Shown here piece by piece: positions 60,601 through 64,000 of a stretch of 64,000 nucleotides of DNA. The notes under the pieces were generated by a model, which ran no database searches, had not been told where the DNA came from, and saw nothing but the letters and a program-made list of their open reading frames with translations. Location: assembly GCA_963978895.1 (NCBI GenBank), contig OZ022246.1, positions 20,961,359 through 21,025,358 on the forward strand, in the 5' to 3' direction. The translations under genes and the position numbers were made by a program. How positions within the stretch are numbered: position 1 is the first letter of the stretch; every line of letters begins with the position of its first letter. The stretch is from Erpobdella octoculata. Taxonomy: Eukaryota; Annelida; Clitellata; Hirudinida; Erpobdellidae.

Positions 60601-62523
60601 AACGAATTTATTCGACGGGTACTTCTCCAAAACAGTCAAGCACAGCTTCCTTGCCTGTGGGGTGCAAAGATTGAAAAGAATAAAAATAGTTAAACAAAAT
60701 CAATAAAATAAAAGATGAATAAATCTAAACCTTTTCAAAAGTTTCTGAATTGCAGTTCATATTTCTCAAGACAGAAATGAATTCCAGTTTCATATCAACG
60801 GGAACAGAATTCTGCTCGATCATTTCAGTCAGCTTGGTGCAGACGCTGCTTGCGAAATTTCTGCAAAAAAATTTAAAGACTCCAGATTATTTATTTTAAT
60901 TCATAAAAGATGAAAGATAAAAAATGTAATTAAAAAAAAGTGTTTCCTTGAATATAAGACGTACCTAGAAATACAATATATGCCAACTTCACATAAGACA
61001 AGCAATTTGGATTTGAACTGAGAGTCTTCACACTCAATAGCACAATGCTTAAACAATTAGGCTACTAAAAACCCCTGAACCACACAAGGTAAATATATTA
61101 TATTTCTAGATAGGTCTTATATTCGAGGAAACACGGAACTTCAAAACACAGTAGATGAATACTGGAATAAAAAACATCATATCTTAATTATTAAATAAAA
61201 TTCACTCACTTGGATCGACGGGCAAACAACGAAGCAGCATAAAGAGCAGCAACAACTTCAACGCGGTCGTGAGAATCGAGACTTGATAAAATGCTGTGGT
61301 GGACAAATCTCTGCTCTGCTATTATGCAAGACATACTGCCCAACATTCTAAGAAAATATAACAAGAAAAAAATCTGCTTTTAGAACACTATCAGACAAAA
61401 ACTGCTATAATTTTTCTGTCACACAAATTTTAGATTATTTATTTATATTGAAAATACATGCATTTAAAAAAATCAAACAAAAAAAAATAAAATAAATTTG
61501 ATTATTCAATAAATTTAATTCTGATGAAATGTGTCAAAATAAAAGAAATAAAACAGAAAAGCAGAAAATTCTAATAACAAACTTAAGCGTGAGTGCCCTC
61601 TTAATTGGATCATTGCAATGAATGACACTGTGGATGCGATGTACAATTTCATCAACATTCTCGATCTTTTCAAGGTGCTGAGCGCACTGTTGGGTCACTT
61701 GGAATATGCACAGGCGAATAAAGTTGGTCCTCGAAAATTACAAAAATTTTATTTTTAAACAAGGTTACATTACAATAAATTTTAGCCGTTAATAATTCAA
61801 ATAACTACTCTGTGTCCGATCTGAAGACGTGTGCAAGTCTGAGAAACGATGACTTGATCATGATCGGGAAAGGGTAGGCTTCGAATAATTGCGGGTATCT
61901 GACAATCGCCGCACATTTTTCACCAATCTTCTCCGAAATCACGCCTGAAAAAAGATAAACATTCATCCTTTTGCAAAAAAATAAATAAATGTTTTGATAA
62001 ACTGAATGACTACATTAGAGCAAACTTCTAAAATATGTCCTTGGCACCCAGCTTCACAATATCACATTAATGAAATTCTAACATTGACAGATAAAACTGA
62101 GCTAGTCAACTACTGTGTTTCCTCGAATATAAGACCTACCCAAAAATATAATATATGCCAACTTTGTATAAGAAAAGCGACTTAGATTTGAACTGAGAGT
62201 CTTCACACTCGTGTGAGCAATGCTTCAACAATTGGGCTATTAAAACTTCCAGAATGCAACCTAATTCACACATACACAAACATACAACACACACACACAC
62301 ACACAAGGTACATATATTTCTAGGTAGGTATTATATTTTATGAAACACCATAGCAGCTCTTTTGTTTGCATTCCATAGCAGCTTAATAATTTAATTTTAA
62401 TTTAACTATAAAATAAACATCACAAAAAACAATGTTTGCACCTTTTCCGAGCTCTCCGAAAATTACATTTGGATCTCTTCCATGCTCACTGTGAGCTCCA
62501 TCAAAATTAGACTGGTGGTGCAT
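54629..62523 (-). CDS. INTS7: Integrator complex subunit 7, 22 exons, 977 aa
   Basis: Exons, in transcript order: 62523-62442, 61944-61809, 61729-61583, 61347-61210, 60860-60731, 60654-60523, 60453-60331, 60254-60140, 59775-59635, 59510-59404, 59201-59102, 58742-58582, 58431-58222, 57968-57804, 57463-57269, 56639-56536, 56438-56376, 56262-56091, 55905-55807, 55331-55143, 55045-54953, 54760-54629. All 21 junctions keep frame. Matches to human INTS7 (962 aa) run the whole length: FEAYPFPIMIKSSFLRLAHV, VTQQCAQHLEKIENVDE, WTSYRAARQAARYGSHE, TVPPPAIASSLAITTG and FFFQKLQTTDVK. It is an alpha-helical repeat scaffold of the nuclear Integrator complex, which cleaves snRNA 3' ends and terminates paused Pol II transcripts. 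The exon 18 donor (56091 or 56100) is ambiguous. Confidence 0.95.
57596..57775 (-). repeat. Dispersed ~160-bp repeat (family C), copy 4
   Basis: Reverse of TTATAGTCTTTTACACCAGG...TGGATCAAAGTTTGATCC...AGGCTTGGGACTGGCTTG, in INTS7 intron 14. Confidence 0.75.
59008..59045. repeat. (CATA)n microsatellite
   Basis: About nine CATA units in INTS7 intron 11. Confidence 0.92.
60940..61134. mobile_element. MITE (family F), copy 1
   Basis: Inverted ends GTGTTTCCTTGAATATAAGA and, reversed, GTGTTTCCTCGAATATAAGA. 195 bp, no coding frame, in INTS7 intron 4. Close to the copy at 62115-62348. Confidence 0.8.
62115..62348. mobile_element. MITE (family F), copy 2
   Basis: Inverted ends GTGTTTCCTCGAATATAAGA and, reversed, GTGTTTCATAAAATATAATA; same orientation and body as copy 1, with an extra (AC)n run. 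It lies in INTS7 intron 1. Confidence 0.8.
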
Positions 62524-63008
62524 AACTGTGGGAATTATTTATGTCCTTTGGGTAGTCACGAGTAGTGATTTATTAGCTTAGTTTATATTATTTTATTAAT
62601 TTATGAGTGTTGCTACTGTTTTTGTTGAGCGTAAGCAGTTTGCACCACTATTTTAACAGAACAAATATTTTAAAATTTTCGTTCACTAAAACCGCAATTA
62701 AATTATTGCCGCATTAGTAACAAAAACTGTAACTGTAATTGTTATGACATACAAAGACGGGGAAATGGATATTAAATAATACCGGCAATACGAGTTGTTT
62801 ACAAGCACTTAAACCAGCCAAGAATAAAAAACGCTGTGAAAGCTTTGGTGTAAAAAATCTTAACATAAATTTCTTTATATTTTGTTATCCATGATTAGTG
62901 TAAAACGTTATCATATCACTAATTAAAATAACTTCATAATGTATTCATACATTCAATTAAACTTGCATAGGCCCACATTCTCCAGTGCAGACTCGATCTG
63001 TTTTTTTT
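62524..63008 (-). promoter_or_regulatory. INTS7 5' flank
   Basis: Sequence before the INTS7 start codon; promoter and 5' UTR are expected here from position. I see no clear TATA box or known motif. Confidence 0.35.
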
Positions 63009-63119
63009 AATAGTTTATAGTCCTTTACACCAGGTGTTTTAAGATTGTTAAAGCAGTGTGTTGGATCATAACTTGATTATTTTAACTTTCCCCCCTTCTT
63101 TCTCCAGGCTTGGGCATAG
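63009..63119 (+). repeat. Dispersed ~160-bp repeat (family C), copy 5
   Basis: TTATAGTCCTTTACACCAGG then GTTTTAAG...TTGGATCATAACTTGAT...CTCCAGGCTTGGGCATAG, with an internal deletion; upstream of INTS7. Confidence 0.75.
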
Positions 63120-63254
63120 GCGCAGTCAAGGGAAGCACGGCCCCCTGAAAGCTTGCCTATGTTCATGTTGAAGTGACGCGCGTGCACGTGTGTTTGGAGA
63201 TTTTATTGAAATAACAATTATTTTGCAAATTAAATATTTAATAGGTTATCAAAA

Positions 63255-63470
63255 ATGTTAGGATCAGAGTCATCAGAGTTGTCAATGGGTCCAATTTTGA
63301 AGACCCGACCCGCCAGAAAATCTAACTCATGTGAGGAGCTCATAAGCATCTATCCTGAACTGGACGTCAAGACTTTATCTACTACGCAGCTAATAATGTT
63401 TCACAGTCAGTGGAAGTCTACCTGTTTTCAGAATTCTGTAACCGCTCCTGACGTTACTGCAGATAATTAG
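63255..63470 (+). CDS. Unrecognised 71-codon frame
   Basis: An ATG-started frame (MLGSESSELSMGPILKTR...) with a basic patch and no domain I know. It could be a 5' exon or fragment of a mobile element, or chance. No splice partner seen before the window ends. Confidence 0.2.
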   Translation: MLGSESSELSMGPILKTRPARKSNSCEELISIYPELDVKTLSTTQLIMFHSQWKSTCFQNSVTAPDVTADN

Positions 63471-64000
63471 GAAAGGGGCCTATCATCTATATTGTCAAGG
63501 CGAACAAGTAAGGGCGGGCGCAAATGAACAACAAAATTAAGCAATAAAGTTGCAGGATTAAATTTCTTGAGCAACTTTTGCGCGCACACGCTTAGAGTAA
63601 CAGTTGGTATTTTTAGCAAAAAGATGGAGCTTATATATTCGTCGAAATTCTCTACTAAATTAAATTATTAAATTAAATCAAATTTTGTCACATTTTATTT
63701 TGGCAAGTTTTGTATTATATTTGATAATCGTTTCATAAAACTTTGTGTCGATTACCTACTAATTTTTTTCTTATAAAAATTGATCAAATTCATAACAGAA
63801 TCGCTGGGCTATTATTATTATATTTTTAATAAAAAAGTATAACTAATTACAGAAAGACGGGCGACTAAAAGTTGTCTAAAGTTTTCAAACGAATTTGAAA
63901 ACTAAACTAATGAGCTGAGTTGGCAACTTGAAAAGTTTAGGTCTAGGCACGAAAAAGGCCCACTCTACCTCAGCTTGGATCTTCAACCGACCAGCTCTGT
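63471..64000. other. Right-edge intergenic DNA
   Basis: AT-rich, with no feature recognised. Confidence 0.3.

Overview
The window is nuclear DNA from an invertebrate animal that I cannot place to phylum. The evidence is many short exons with GT-AG (and two GC-AG) introns, AT-rich non-coding sequence, long (AT)n arrays, tRNA-derived SINEs, and animal-specific proteins. Domain order and exon phases were worked out by hand translation; no alignment or database search was run.

Five host genes are supported. At the left edge, on the minus strand, are the first two coding exons of an AGAP/centaurin-gamma Arf-GAP gene (1499-3469), which continues off the window. Head-to-head with it, about 1 kb away, is a 25-exon KMT2C/D (Trr-type) histone H3K4 methyltransferase on the plus strand (4517-17257, 1453 aa). 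An HRG1/SLC48A1-type heme transporter follows (20858-30047, three exons, 152 aa), with an 8-kb first intron full of nested transposons. A class A GPCR is at 40200-41882 (three exons, 361 aa). A complete 22-exon Integrator subunit 7 gene occupies 54629-62523 on the minus strand (977 aa, every splice phase consistent). These genes do not form a functional cluster. AGAP and KMT2 probably share a divergent promoter; the others are neighbours by position only.

The rest is mostly mobile DNA. The HRG1 intron (21.3-28.5 kb) holds a non-autonomous Helitron (family A) hit twice: near its 5' end by a non-autonomous LTR element with a SAP-domain gag-like frame, and in its middle by a CR1/L2-like LINE with an intact ORF2. 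A second, uninterrupted family A copy lies at 30601-32039. A hAT relic is at 33094-35056. A cluster of family B Helitron ends, GGGAACGGGAAAGCGACC-type minisatellite and (AT)n fills 35.3-38.1 kb. Between 45259 and 53748 lies an 8.5-kb pogo/Tigger-like transposon with a TA target duplication. It carries a broken transposase 3' part, a smaller hAT-like element, a satellite array of about 147-bp units, and a complete Merlin transposon with an intact transposase and a perfect 8-bp target duplication. Several smaller repeat families recur in introns and intergenic DNA.

The observations I would follow first are the satellite array and nested structure at 45-54 kb, the SAP-domain LTR element without pol, an exact 419-bp tandem duplication that copies part of the KMT2 SET exon with its splice donor, and the short KMT2C/D protein with no N-terminal PHD cluster in view.
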